This document shows, piece after piece, positions 1-8,819 of a DNA stretch of 64,000 nt. The translations under genes and the position numbers were made by a program. Source of the stretch: JAVBKV01 sp031553885 (GTDB lineage Bacteria; Bacteroidota; Bacteroidia; Bacteroidales; Azobacteroidaceae); NCBI GenBank assembly GCA_031553885.1, contig JAVBKV010000060.1, positions 1 to 64,000 on the forward strand, in the 5' to 3' direction. The stretch's first letter is position 1. Every line of letters begins with the position of its first letter. The notes beneath the pieces were generated by a model that did not search any database, was not told where the DNA came from, and saw nothing but the letters and a program-made list of their open reading frames with translations.

Positions 1-730
1 AACGCAACCAAAGTGAGACCCGAGTATTGAAACGTAGCCTGATCCATTTATTAGACAAACTGATAGGGGAATTGGACAAAACAGTCCGGGAGAATCGTTC
101 CCGGTTGAACCTCCCCAGCCATTTTCATAAACGTTTATCGAGTATCCGCAAGGTCTTGCGTCAACAAAGGATTCGTTTCCAGGGAGGGGAAGTCAAGGGC
201 TTAATTGTCAGTATTGATAAAAGCTAATCCGTCCTATTGTCCGGGGCAAGGAAACCAAGCGGGTGGAGTTCGGGGCTAAGGTCAATACCATCCAGGTAGA
301 TGGCATCAATTTCATTGAACACCTGAGTTTTGATGCCTTCAATGAGGGTATCCGTATCCCACAATGCATCAATAAGCAACAAAGCCTTTTCCGTAAACGG
401 ATAACTCATCTGGCAGCAGATCGTATTTGTGCCACTAACTATAATCGCAAATACTGTTCGAAAAGGGAAATCACCACTTCGTTCATCCGCAAGGGACGGG
501 CTTCAAAGGATGAGGTTCAAGCCCAACAAATGAGGAACCTGCTGAACAGGGAGCGCTCTACCCGCCTGGAAGGCAGTTTTGGAACAGAAAAACAGCATTA
601 CTCCCTGGATAAAGTCAAAGCCCGGACCAAGCCAACCGAAATCCTCTGGATATTTTTCGGCATCCATACGGCCAATGCCGTCAGGATGATACCAAAAGTG
701 GAAGGAGCACTGAAAAAACAAATAGCTTAA
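1..730 (+). pseudogene. DDE transposase remnant, frameshifted and cut by the window edge
   Basis: The frame is open from the left edge to a TAA at 225-227. The homologous reading then continues one frame over (atc cgt cct att gtc at about 228), giving IRPIVRGKETKRVEFGAKVN, so one base appears to be missing near 226. The C-terminal part runs to 730 and has transposase-like blocks: FDAFNEG, a LAAD segment where the second acidic residue would lie, and RLEGSFGTEKQHY, which resembles the C-terminal E/R/K region of IS4/IS5-type transposases, followed by WIFFGIHTANAV. The N-terminal catalytic part lies at or before the window start. The exact IS family is not certain. No terminal inverted repeat was found downstream. 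It is probably inactive. Confidence 0.75.
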
Positions 731-1000
731 CACAGGAAGACTCAAACATCAAATAATCAGCCAATCTATCCGGTTGGAAGAAAAGTTTGTGTCCTAAAAT
801 CAACAAAACAACGAAAGCAGGAGAGGTAAAAGATAAGAATCAATCAGAAATGGAAAACAGGACGCTGTAAAACAAAAAACTACCGAAAGGGGGGGCATCC
901 TTCGGCAGTTTTTGTGTTATTTACTGAATCTCCCAATTTACTGAATGGACCTAACTAATTTTCTGATATAATTTCCTGAATCTTCCGGGCTTTTTCATTC
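731..1000. other. intergenic gap between transposase remnant and ROK gene
   Basis: No gene is supported here. The only structure seen is the terminator hairpin at 874-914. The rest is low-complexity AT-rich sequence. Confidence 0.6.
874..914 (-). terminator. terminator of the GH38-ROK unit
   Basis: Read on the minus strand, ACTGCCGAAGG pairs with CCTTTCGGTAGT across a C-rich loop, with one mismatch and one bulge, and a T run follows. It lies downstream of the ROK stop codon, as expected for an intrinsic terminator ending that transcript. Confidence 0.75.
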
Positions 1001-2101
1001 TTATAAATTGGCTAATGCAAATGCGTAAGCTCCCAATGCAACGGCTTTACTAACTCCCAATCCGGAAATCATGACCCCAATCTCGCTTTGATGGTTGTAA
1101 ATGGCTTTGCCCTCAAAGAGTGGAATATTAATTTCTTTGTTTTTGTCTTTCAGGAATTCGTTTAGCTCCATTTCGGATTCCAGGTTATAGGCTTTCATGC
1201 TCATTCGGGGAAAAGACCGATTTTCGAAAGTGTTCAACCGGCTGTTCATTTCTTTTACCAGTGAAGGCAGGATGTATTTACTTGCTCCGGCAATCCCGCC
1301 TCCGATAACCACAATTCCGTCGACGATGATGCTGGCTTGGGCGATGACATCTCCGGCCACTTCTCCCAATTCCTGAAAACTGCGGATGGCCGCATCCCGG
1401 TCGCCTTCCATTTTTCCTTCGGCGATATGGAAAATATCTACCGGCTCTAAGATTTTACCGGTAGTATTTTCGTATTGCGTCAATTCTTTATACACCCGTT
1501 TGACGGCGCGTATGCTAACACTTTCTTCAGCGATCAGACTGGGGAATTTTTTATTCCGAAAGCACCAGACATCACCTCCGCCACCATTGTCACCTGTCAG
1601 CAGTCGTCCGTCGATTACGACCCCGCCTCCGAATCCGGTTCCCAATGTGATTCCCAGCAGGTTTTTATATCTTTTTTTGCTTTTAGAGATTTCCAACTGA
1701 CGGTTGATTTCCGGTAATGAACCAGCCAGGGCTTCTCCGTAAGCAAACAGATTTCCATCATTGTTGATGAAAACCGGTAGGTTAAAGTGCTTTTGTAAAA
1801 GGGGACCTAACGCCACTCCGTTTTTGAATGCCGGAAAATTAGGCAGGTCTCCGATGATTCCGTTCCGGTAATCGGCCGGTCCTGGAAAAGCAAAGCTAAT
1901 GGCCACCGCCGGTTTTGTCAATTGTTTTTTTACGCCTTCAAATCCTTGAATCAGGATTTGAAGGCAATTACTCAAATTATCCGGATCGGCCTTGTAATGC
2001 ACAGAATCCACAATTTCCCGGTTTCCGCAAATAGCAGAAAAAACAAAATTAGTTCCACCTGCGTCGAGGGTTAATACGGTACGTTTATCATTTGAATACA
2101 T
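1001..2101 (-). CDS. ROK-family sugar kinase-like protein, zinc motif absent
   Basis: A 366-residue ROK (repressor/ORF/kinase) family protein. The N-terminal phosphate-binding loop is TLDAGGTN (residues 11-18), the expected catalytic Asp is D115 in INNDGN, and the ROK glycine-rich segment is LGTGFGGGVVIDG (153-165). The usual GExGH and CxCGxxGC zinc-binding block that should follow is replaced by GDNGGGGDVW, so this is a divergent member. The start codon overlaps the stop of the GH38 gene by one base (TGATG), which indicates translational coupling. By context the likely role is phosphorylation of mannose, or another released hexose, in the cytoplasm. Kinase activity is inferred, and the missing His and Cys ligands leave room for another role. 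Confidence 0.8.
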   Translation of the reverse strand: MYSNDKRTVLTLDAGGTNFVFSAICGNREIVDSVHYKADPDNLSNCLQILIQGFEGVKKQLTKPAVAISFAFPGPADYRNGIIGDLPNFPAFKNGVALGPLLQKHFNLPVFINNDGNLFAYGEALAGSLPEINRQLEISKSKKRYKNLLGITLGTGFGGGVVIDGRLLTGDNGGGGDVWCFRNKKFPSLIAEESVSIRAVKRVYKELTQYENTTGKILEPVDIFHIAEGKMEGDRDAAIRSFQELGEVAGDVIAQASIIVDGIVVIGGGIAGASKYILPSLVKEMNSRLNTFENRSFPRMSMKAYNLESEMELNEFLKDKNKEINIPLFEGKAIYNHQSEIGVMISGLGVSKAVALGAYAFALANL

Positions 2102-5100
2102 CAGTTTCGTGTCAATTTAATAAATTTGTTTTCGTAAGAAATGAAATCGGTTTCTTTTAAATTTGATAAAATCGGTTCTTCGATGGCGTTGACAACCTGA
2201 AACTCCATTGGACTTCCATTGGTATCGAGTATTTGTAATTTCGATTGTTTTCCGTCCAGTTCACGGACATTAATGAGAATATATCCTTTATCGATGGAAG
2301 GAGTAGCAGAAGTCATCAGGAAATTGTCATTATTAAACCGGAACGCGGAGTAAACAGACGGAAGACCGTTAGTCTTTCCTTCCGGCATTACCCGGGCATA
2401 AATCGGTACACGGGAACTCCATCCGAAGCGGGTTGCTTTGGTGTTGGAAACGTCCGGAGAAGAAGTCAGGTAGTAGTTCCAACGCAATTCTCCTTCCTGA
2501 GATGCCCTGAAGTTGGTGGTCCAGTAATTGTTGGTTACCCAGGAATACACATGCGGCTTCTCGTAGGTTTTCTTCCGTTGGTATTGCCCGGTACAGATAC
2601 CGCCCAGTTGGAATAATGGAATCGCATCGCTTCCGACAATGAATTGGGCTTTGTGGTTTCGCGCTGTCACAAAGTTCTGAACCGTATTCCAGTCGGAAGC
2701 TGTCTTTTCTATCTGATTGACACCGGGACTGACCACGCCACCCTGTACATCGAAGAATAACCGGGAGTTATCCAATTTGAACGGGAAAGCGACATAAATA
2801 CCATCCGGATCGGTAATCGGTAATTTTTTTACTGCGTAATTCAACTCGATTCGTTTTTCCTGATGGAACAGGCGAATTTCGATGCGGACTCCGAATCCCT
2901 TGTCACAACCATCGGATGTACCCCAAATGTTGACACTTTGGTATACCGGTCCGTTTTCTCCGGCATTGATCCGGACCTCGCTTAAACCGTTTCGCTTGTA
3001 ATCCGTGAGGGTGTAGCGTTCCATTTGCTGACGATTATCTAACGTTTCATAAACAAAACCGCCCAAATTCCAATCCTCATTGGCTTCCACCATTTCCAAT
3101 TGAAGTTCTTTGTCGAACAAGCTTCGGATGCTTCCGGTTTTCGGGTCGAAGACAATCTTATAAAACTGATTTTCGATCTGGTTGTTGTTCAACGAGGTGC
3201 CGGGCAAATTTTCTCTGTTATTGTTTGTATTGATAATGTCAAACGATTTGTATCCCATCGGAGGAATGTTTTCCACATACATGGCATAATAAGTTCCTTC
3301 GTTACGGGAACGGAGCGGTTGTACCTTCAATGCTTTTCCTTTATCATCAATAATTTGAAATTCTTTACCCCGCGGAATGATTTCGTGGTCGATATACAGT
3401 TCGATCAGTCCGGAACGATTCCAGTTCAGGGTATTGAAGAATGTGACGGTCGGCTTTTCTTTTCTGGGAATAAACGATTGTAACAAACCGGCAGATGTTT
3501 CGTACAGTCCTTGAGCGGTTTTAAGAGCTTCCCAGGCGTATGATCCTTTTTCTGCCCACTGTACCATACTGTTTTCGCCGGTTGGATTAGAAATACTTTC
3601 GGCAGCTCCGTAAGTATGTTCATCGTAGAATAATAAGTTTTCGTGGGTATGCCGGACCTTATTTTCAAGGTGGTCCGGGAGAGCTTGCCCTTTCAGGACA
3701 GCCATGGCGAGCATTCCCTGAATCGTAATCATGTCGGAATGCGTTTTACGGGATGCAGCTGTTTCACGAGCGGCCGATCCGAAACCATCGGTCCACCAGT
3801 CGGGGTAAGCAGCCTGGATAACCGGCAATTGTTTGTCGTATTTGGCAGTGATATAATCCATAAATTCATGAAAAAGAGCACTTTTTAGCTTTGGAGAAGC
3901 GTATTTTTTGTTCCAGTCCCGGATTACATCCGATGTTTTCCGTGAGGGCGGCGAGTTATCGGTGTGGTATCCCGAATATTGAACTGAAACCGCATCAAAC
4001 GGATAATTTCGTTGTTCCAGGGATTCAAGGTACTGGAAAACCTTTGGAGCCATCGCTTCATAACCTACTTTGTCTATACCCCAGCCGTTGGCAGTCATAT
4101 AATGATCGGAACGGTAGGAGTAGGCGGATTTGCCGGAAGGAGATTCCCATTTATAGACAGTGGGACGATCGAACGGGATCAATGCCCGGTGACCGTTTTC
4201 GCCCATAGAGAAATACTTCACTCCTAAATCAGGCATGTAATCGGCCAGACACCAGGCGATTCCATTGACATCGTTTTGCATGGCGGTTTTTACTGGAATC
4301 CCTAACTTTTTGAATTCCCGGATGGGTTCCAGAAATGTCTTGAACGAATTTTCATCGATGATTTCCGACATGTTAAAAAACATTCCGCACACTTCGATTT
4401 GTCCGTTACGGATGTATTTGAGAAACTTTTCGATTTGTTCTTTCGGCCGGTTTTGTAAATATTCCCGGACAGCCCACGCTGCTTCGCAGGTCCAACGGAA
4501 TTTAGCATCATCCGGATAGTTTTGGGTCAATTCGCAATATTCAATGGCATAGTCGATGTAACGGATGTGTTCTGCCAGAATTTCGGTCTGGGGTTTGGTG
4601 TATCCGATATCAGTGTGGGTATGCTGAACCAAATAAACCGTCCACTTTTTGACAGGAAAGGCATCGACGGTACACTGTCCGATTTTCTTGTTATTACTGG
4701 TAAGTGCTATGGATACTTTCTTTTTGTTTTTTGATTCCGGTAAACTGGTTTCGAAAGTGTTCAGTCCCGATTTTAATTGAATTTGTTCGTAAAATTTCCC
4801 TTCAATTTCAAGATTTACTGTTTGAGGATCGCCCCAATTTGCTATTTGCAGGGTTGCTGATTGTCGCATTTCGTCATTTTTACCATATATCAGAGCCGGC
4901 TCGGCCTGACCTCCTAGCAGGTCGATGGCGGGAGTCGTTTTTCCTAATCGGAGCGGTTGGGATACTTTCAGTTCGAGGTTGTCGAAAGCCGCCCAGCTAC
5001 CTCTTTCGGATTGGATAACGATCAGGTTATTGCCTTCTTTCAATGCTCCTTTGGGAATATCGACTACAGCTTTCAGGTTTTGGGAACTTGTTTTTCTTTC

Positions 5101-5526
5101 GTCGAAAAAATGCAGGTTATTTCCTCGGGGAGCGTTGACTCTCAACAAAGTGCCATTGACAAGCACCCGTATTATTGGGGCCGAAGGGTGTACTTCGACG
5201 AAATTCATCTCCAATTGAGCAGTACAGGATTTCGATTGATCGATTCCGAAACGAATAGCGATTTGTCTGGCGTTTAGATTAGCCCAGGAATCATCGGGCC
5301 CCGGGAGAACGAAAGGAAAATCCGATTTGGCATTGTTTTTACCAATTTCGTATACAATCGGAGTTTTACCGAATTTTGCATTATATTCTTTGTAATTATA
5401 CGGCCCTAAGGCCAGTTCACTACCACTTTGATCCTTCTGTCCGATTTGCCACAATGTATTCATTTCCTGAGGCAAAGCATTGGAAAAAGCGTAGAATAGA
5501 ATGAATAATAAAAATAATTTCTTCAT
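2101..5526 (-). CDS. GH38 alpha-mannosidase, secreted, with N-terminal accessory domain
   Basis: An 1141-residue protein with a signal peptide (MKKLFLLFILFYAFSNA). Residues about 22-200 form a beta-rich domain beginning LWQIGQKDQSGSELALGP, also present in the GH92 enzyme of this locus. The GH38 catalytic domain starts near residue 295: HTHTDIGY (H302, H304, D306) matches the metal-binding HxHxD-type motif of the family, and D419 in MQNDVNGI is the expected nucleophile. The C-terminal half is the beta-rich GH38 C region. It should cleave terminal alpha-mannose from glycans in the periplasm or at the cell surface. It is followed, with overlapping stop and start, by the ROK gene and preceded by a small unknown gene 71 bases upstream. 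No copy of the GntR-type dyad was seen before this unit. Confidence 0.9.
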   Translation of the reverse strand: MKKLFLLFILFYAFSNALPQEMNTLWQIGQKDQSGSELALGPYNYKEYNAKFGKTPIVYEIGKNNAKSDFPFVLPGPDDSWANLNARQIAIRFGIDQSKSCTAQLEMNFVEVHPSAPIIRVLVNGTLLRVNAPRGNNLHFFDERKTSSQNLKAVVDIPKGALKEGNNLIVIQSERGSWAAFDNLELKVSQPLRLGKTTPAIDLLGGQAEPALIYGKNDEMRQSATLQIANWGDPQTVNLEIEGKFYEQIQLKSGLNTFETSLPESKNKKKVSIALTSNNKKIGQCTVDAFPVKKWTVYLVQHTHTDIGYTKPQTEILAEHIRYIDYAIEYCELTQNYPDDAKFRWTCEAAWAVREYLQNRPKEQIEKFLKYIRNGQIEVCGMFFNMSEIIDENSFKTFLEPIREFKKLGIPVKTAMQNDVNGIAWCLADYMPDLGVKYFSMGENGHRALIPFDRPTVYKWESPSGKSAYSYRSDHYMTANGWGIDKVGYEAMAPKVFQYLESLEQRNYPFDAVSVQYSGYHTDNSPPSRKTSDVIRDWNKKYASPKLKSALFHEFMDYITAKYDKQLPVIQAAYPDWWTDGFGSAARETAASRKTHSDMITIQGMLAMAVLKGQALPDHLENKVRHTHENLLFYDEHTYGAAESISNPTGENSMVQWAEKGSYAWEALKTAQGLYETSAGLLQSFIPRKEKPTVTFFNTLNWNRSGLIELYIDHEIIPRGKEFQIIDDKGKALKVQPLRSRNEGTYYAMYVENIPPMGYKSFDIINTNNNRENLPGTSLNNNQIENQFYKIVFDPKTGSIRSLFDKELQLEMVEANEDWNLGGFVYETLDNRQQMERYTLTDYKRNGLSEVRINAGENGPVYQSVNIWGTSDGCDKGFGVRIEIRLFHQEKRIELNYAVKKLPITDPDGIYVAFPFKLDNSRLFFDVQGGVVSPGVNQIEKTASDWNTVQNFVTARNHKAQFIVGSDAIPLFQLGGICTGQYQRKKTYEKPHVYSWVTNNYWTTNFRASQEGELRWNYYLTSSPDVSNTKATRFGWSSRVPIYARVMPEGKTNGLPSVYSAFRFNNDNFLMTSATPSIDKGYILINVRELDGKQSKLQILDTNGSPMEFQVVNAIEEPILSNLKETDFISYENKFIKLTRN

Positions 5527-5597
5527 GAAATATAAAATTTAACTAGGATTAATAATTTTTTTCATTGTTTACATAGTTGTGAAACAGATCTTCATTT

Positions 5598-6227
5598 CTA
5601 TTTTAATTGTTTTAGGTTTTCCCACCGTTCATTTATATTGGAAAAAAAGTCACTCTGGATAACTTTGTTGTCTGAGGACCGGCAAACTGTATAATAATCG
5701 TATATTCTTGTTTTTGTTTTGAATTTAAGTAAATATACCCGATCTCCCAATTTTACATTCTGCATAAAAATCTGACGCATCATTTCCAGTTCATTTTCTA
5801 TTTCTTGTTTTCCTAAAGCCATTTTAACTGAATCCTTAACTATTTCTTCCGGAATCTTTTTTATAATTTCCATAAAAGTAGTCGGAATAATATTCAATTC
5901 TCTATAATGTACTTCTTTTGTAAATCCGCTTTTACTTGATTTGTTGAATCCGGTAGAGTTCCAATTGCATTTCATTTTTGCGTAGTATGTAATTCTGGTT
6001 GTATCCAGCAATTGTTCTACATATTCGTATGACAGCAATTTAGTTTCCTCATGGTTTGTTATCCATTTGTTCCAATTATACAACAAGTTTTCAAAGTTAC
6101 AATCACAAGAAGTTATAGGAATCCCCAATTCGTAAATATTAATCGTATTCCAATTGACATTTTCTGAATTTTGCGAATGGACGGTAGTACATGTCATTGA
6201 TACTAGAATAAATAATATTTTTCTCAT
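5598..6227 (-). CDS. small exported protein of unknown function
   Basis: I do not recognise this 209-residue protein. The start at 6227 was chosen because it gives a clean signal peptide (MRKILFILVSMTCTTVHS); a longer frame upstream to 6329 runs through a terminator hairpin and is unlikely. After cleavage it has a Cys pair (SCDCNF) and further Cys residues, with charged helical segments, and no transmembrane segment. The gene is visibly richer in AT than its neighbours, which suggests separate acquisition. It has its own promoter-like TATTTTTG and could be the first gene of the GH38-ROK transcript. Confidence 0.6.
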   Translation of the reverse strand: MRKILFILVSMTCTTVHSQNSENVNWNTINIYELGIPITSCDCNFENLLYNWNKWITNHEETKLLSYEYVEQLLDTTRITYYAKMKCNWNSTGFNKSSKSGFTKEVHYRELNIIPTTFMEIIKKIPEEIVKDSVKMALGKQEIENELEMMRQIFMQNVKLGDRVYLLKFKTKTRIYDYYTVCRSSDNKVIQSDFFSNINERWENLKQLK

Positions 6228-6258
6228 GGGATAAAAGATAAGATTTTCGCCTTCAAGA

Positions 6259-6266
6259 CAAAAATA
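6259..6266 (-). promoter_or_regulatory. -7 element before the small exported gene
   Basis: TATTTTTG on the minus strand fits the Bacteroidota -7 consensus TAnnTTTG and lies 31 bases before the chosen ATG at 6227. An imperfect -33 (TTTA) is 18 bases further upstream. It probably drives the unknown gene, GH38 and ROK. Confidence 0.5.
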
Positions 6267-6314
6267 GTGAATTTTTTTATGATTTAAATAAAATGGATTA
6301 TTTCCGTTAAGCTT

Positions 6315-6346
6315 ATCCGGCACGCACATTCTCTGGCGTGCCGGAT
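6315..6346 (-). terminator. hairpin ending the first susCD unit
   Basis: A perfect 11-bp stem (6315-6325 with 6336-6346) and a 10-base loop lie just after the stop of the 6359 gene. There is no strong T run, so it may act as a terminator with help from other factors or as a 3'-end stabiliser. It separates the susCD unit from the GH38 unit. Confidence 0.6.
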
Positions 6347-6358
6347 GAAGAAATCAAC

Positions 6359-7588
6359 TTAGTTAGTATTAGATATCGAGTTCGCAAAGAGAGTCATTTC
6401 TTTAATTATCACATAGGCTCCGCTTCCAGAAGCGGGAGCTCCGTGTACCTGGGTCGTACGGACGATGATATACCTGACCTTCTTCTGACTGGTAATGTTG
6501 ACCTTATTATTTATAGGATCAGTACAGGTATGTTCCGTCAATAATGTCCATCCTTTTGCCTTAGCTTCACTTTCCCAGTTCGCATTGCTACTTTCCAATG
6601 TAATTTTGTTTGCATCGTCCAATACATCGGTTCCCCACATTTGAATGATTTTAGGGTTCCAGTTGTGGTAAGTGTCCGAGCGTGCCCATATTTCGAATTT
6701 GGTCAGGTTGGCTACTACGCCTAAGTCGAAAGTCAGGTGTTGAGGTACCCCCACTTTGTCGCCGCTGTGGAATTGGTTGCCTCCGGTTCCGATTACGCCG
6801 TCGAATACACCTTCGATTTTACCACTGTACCCGGTGGTCGCATCAAACGGAAGTTTCAACGGAACGATTTTGGACTTGAGCAGTTCGTATTCAACAGTTT
6901 CCGGAAATTGCATCGAAGCCCAATTTGTATAGAGTGTATCGATCGCCTGAGGTTCCGGAAGCAAAGCCGAACGACATTCTATAAGACCTCCTAATTTCCA
7001 GTCGGGAAGGGTAGTCGTTTTGACGTCTCCCGGTAAATTAAGGCTTTTTACTCCATCATTGCTTTCGTACCGGAGTTCTACAAAAATAGCATCTGTCGAA
7101 TTATTCCAGGTCAATATCATTCCGTCTAATTCCGGTTTCATGGCCGAAATGGATTTCGGAGTCGAAGACAAAATATATTCTTCACCATACGTATAACCGT
7201 TACATTCCACATTCAGGGAAGAGTGTCCCTCCTTATCGTAGGTTTGTACGAATAAACGTTGAGCTCCTTCGTCTAATCCGGAAATAATGACCTTCATCGT
7301 ATCGGTAGCCAGCCAATTGGAAGCAGGAACTATGATCGAGTCGGATACGTTGTTTTTACTCCAGCGAATGATGCATTTTTCGGCTGTATTGGCATAATGC
7401 ATCCATCCGATTACCTGTACCCGGTTTTTACCGCCGTTTACCACTAAGGAATCGACTTTCCCCGCATAAATACGCTCTCCCTTTTCTACAAATTTTTCAT
7501 AGGATTCATCCATATCAGAGCAACCTATGATCAGAGAGATGACCGCTATAAATATCAGGTTCTGTTTCAGATATTTCATATTTTTCAT
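6359..7588 (-). CDS. PUL1 surface lipoprotein, DUF4998 plus discoidin-like domain
   Basis: A 409-residue lipoprotein with lipobox IIGC (C23). The N-terminal half (starting FVEKGERIYAGKVDSLVV) resembles DUF4998, a fibronectin-like module found in SusD-linked proteins. The C-terminal ~160 residues look like an F5/8 type C (discoidin) fold, with LTFDLGVVANLTKFEIWAR and a final KVRYIIVRTT strand. It is probably a glycan-binding protein on the outer membrane, working with the SusC/SusD pair. It is the last gene of the susCD unit and has a counterpart at 35797-36948 in PUL2. MKYLKQ, three codons in, is an alternative start. Confidence 0.8.
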   Translation of the reverse strand: MKNMKYLKQNLIFIAVISLIIGCSDMDESYEKFVEKGERIYAGKVDSLVVNGGKNRVQVIGWMHYANTAEKCIIRWSKNNVSDSIIVPASNWLATDTMKVIISGLDEGAQRLFVQTYDKEGHSSLNVECNGYTYGEEYILSSTPKSISAMKPELDGMILTWNNSTDAIFVELRYESNDGVKSLNLPGDVKTTTLPDWKLGGLIECRSALLPEPQAIDTLYTNWASMQFPETVEYELLKSKIVPLKLPFDATTGYSGKIEGVFDGVIGTGGNQFHSGDKVGVPQHLTFDLGVVANLTKFEIWARSDTYHNWNPKIIQMWGTDVLDDANKITLESSNANWESEAKAKGWTLLTEHTCTDPINNKVNITSQKKVRYIIVRTTQVHGAPASGSGAYVIIKEMTLFANSISNTN

Positions 7589-7596
7589 AACTTTAA

Positions 7597-8796
7597 TTAT
7601 TTAAGAACTTCACCCCAGAAAGCCACTTCGCTGACAACAGAGCATTTCATTCCAGACCAGCTTTCCAGCATTTCGAACCGGATGTAACGAACTTCCGGGA
7701 TTGTGCGTGGGAAGCTAAATTCTTCTCCTTTTGCTGCAAATTCCTGGTCTTCGGAAGAATTTTGTCCGAGAGGTAATCCGGAAGGCTTGAATGAATTACA
7801 CTCCATCAATAAAGTCCATCCCTGCATCGGATCTGAATCGTTTCCGGAGCCTGGGTCATCAGCTCTTCCGTATACTTTGTAGTATTTTGGTGCTCCATGT
7901 TGATACAATACATCGTCTCCCGGTCGTTGCCATAATTTGAACCGGCTCAACCGGACATTTACTCCCAGGTCGAGGGTATACCGGTGTGGAAATTCCAGCG
8001 GATAAGCCGTGTGTCCCCAATTCGAATTTCCTATTACATCATCGAACCAGCTAAGTGGATTGCCATTGGAATAATTATTCCAGGTGACATCCCCGATGAG
8101 GAATAAATGCCTGAATAACTTCTTATTCAAATAATCTTCTCTCCAGGGAGTCAATGTAAAGAATAAGGTATCGGATGCATTGTCGAACCGATCCCTTATG
8201 AATACGGCAAAGTCGCTTTCTTTATCGGGTAATCCTCTTACCGGGAATGTTCCCTGGGGGATGGATGTATACAACGCATCATAGGGAATAAATTCCGCGG
8301 TAACAGAATCTCTTACCAGAACACTGATTGCCACTTCCTCCTTTTCCTCATTTTCAAAATTAATGACAAACCCTCCGAAATCGGCACTGTAGGTCAGCGA
8401 ATTCCGAATGATAACTACAGGTGGAGTCAACGGATTGATTGTCAGTTCGGTCGGAGCTGACTGCTTCTCCTGCCGGTTGACGGCATAGAGTTGTACCTTG
8501 CGTTCCTGTGTATCTCCGAGTCCTTCGATAGTCAATCGGTTGCTATACGAGGATACTTTTACATCTTTTTCTATTCCTTGTGATGTTTTGTATACGGCTT
8601 TTATGTATTGAATATCCACGTTATCCGGAATGTCATAGGTGATGATGGCTCCTCCGGGAATGTTTTTCTCGACCCGGGCATTTTTTACCGGGTTTGGAGC
8701 GGAACTGCCCGTTCCCCCCATAGGCTCATGTTTGAAGTCTTCGCTACAGGAAAACAGAACCCAAGCTAATGAAAATAAAATGCATATTTTTTTCAT
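7597..8796 (-). CDS. PUL1 surface lipoprotein, DUF4959/DUF5126/DUF5000 architecture
   Basis: The start at 8796 gives a short lipoprotein signal (MKKICILFSLAWVLFSC, C17); an upstream extension to a non-ATG start overlaps the susD end and is not needed. The 399-residue protein begins with a DUF4959-like module (APNPVKNARVEKNIPGGA), then a DUF5126-like middle, then a discoidin-like DUF5000 C-terminus (RYTLDLGVNVRLSRFKLWQR; VRYIRFEML). Such proteins follow susD in many Bacteroidota PULs and are thought to bind glycan at the surface. The counterpart in PUL2 is at 34581-35771. Confidence 0.82.
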   Translation of the reverse strand: MKKICILFSLAWVLFSCSEDFKHEPMGGTGSSAPNPVKNARVEKNIPGGAIITYDIPDNVDIQYIKAVYKTSQGIEKDVKVSSYSNRLTIEGLGDTQERKVQLYAVNRQEKQSAPTELTINPLTPPVVIIRNSLTYSADFGGFVINFENEEKEEVAISVLVRDSVTAEFIPYDALYTSIPQGTFPVRGLPDKESDFAVFIRDRFDNASDTLFFTLTPWREDYLNKKLFRHLFLIGDVTWNNYSNGNPLSWFDDVIGNSNWGHTAYPLEFPHRYTLDLGVNVRLSRFKLWQRPGDDVLYQHGAPKYYKVYGRADDPGSGNDSDPMQGWTLLMECNSFKPSGLPLGQNSSEDQEFAAKGEEFSFPRTIPEVRYIRFEMLESWSGMKCSVVSEVAFWGEVLK

Positions 8797-8819
8797 TTCT
8801 GTGATTTTTTGAATTAGAC

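Noticed and set aside
2245..5277. Open frames opposite the GH38 gene
   Set aside because: They are antisense shadows of a well-supported coding region with no signal of their own.
5598..6329. Longer start for the small exported protein
   Set aside because: The extension would place the TATTTTTG promoter element and part of the 6315-6346 hairpin inside the coding region; the ATG at 6227 gives a proper signal peptide.
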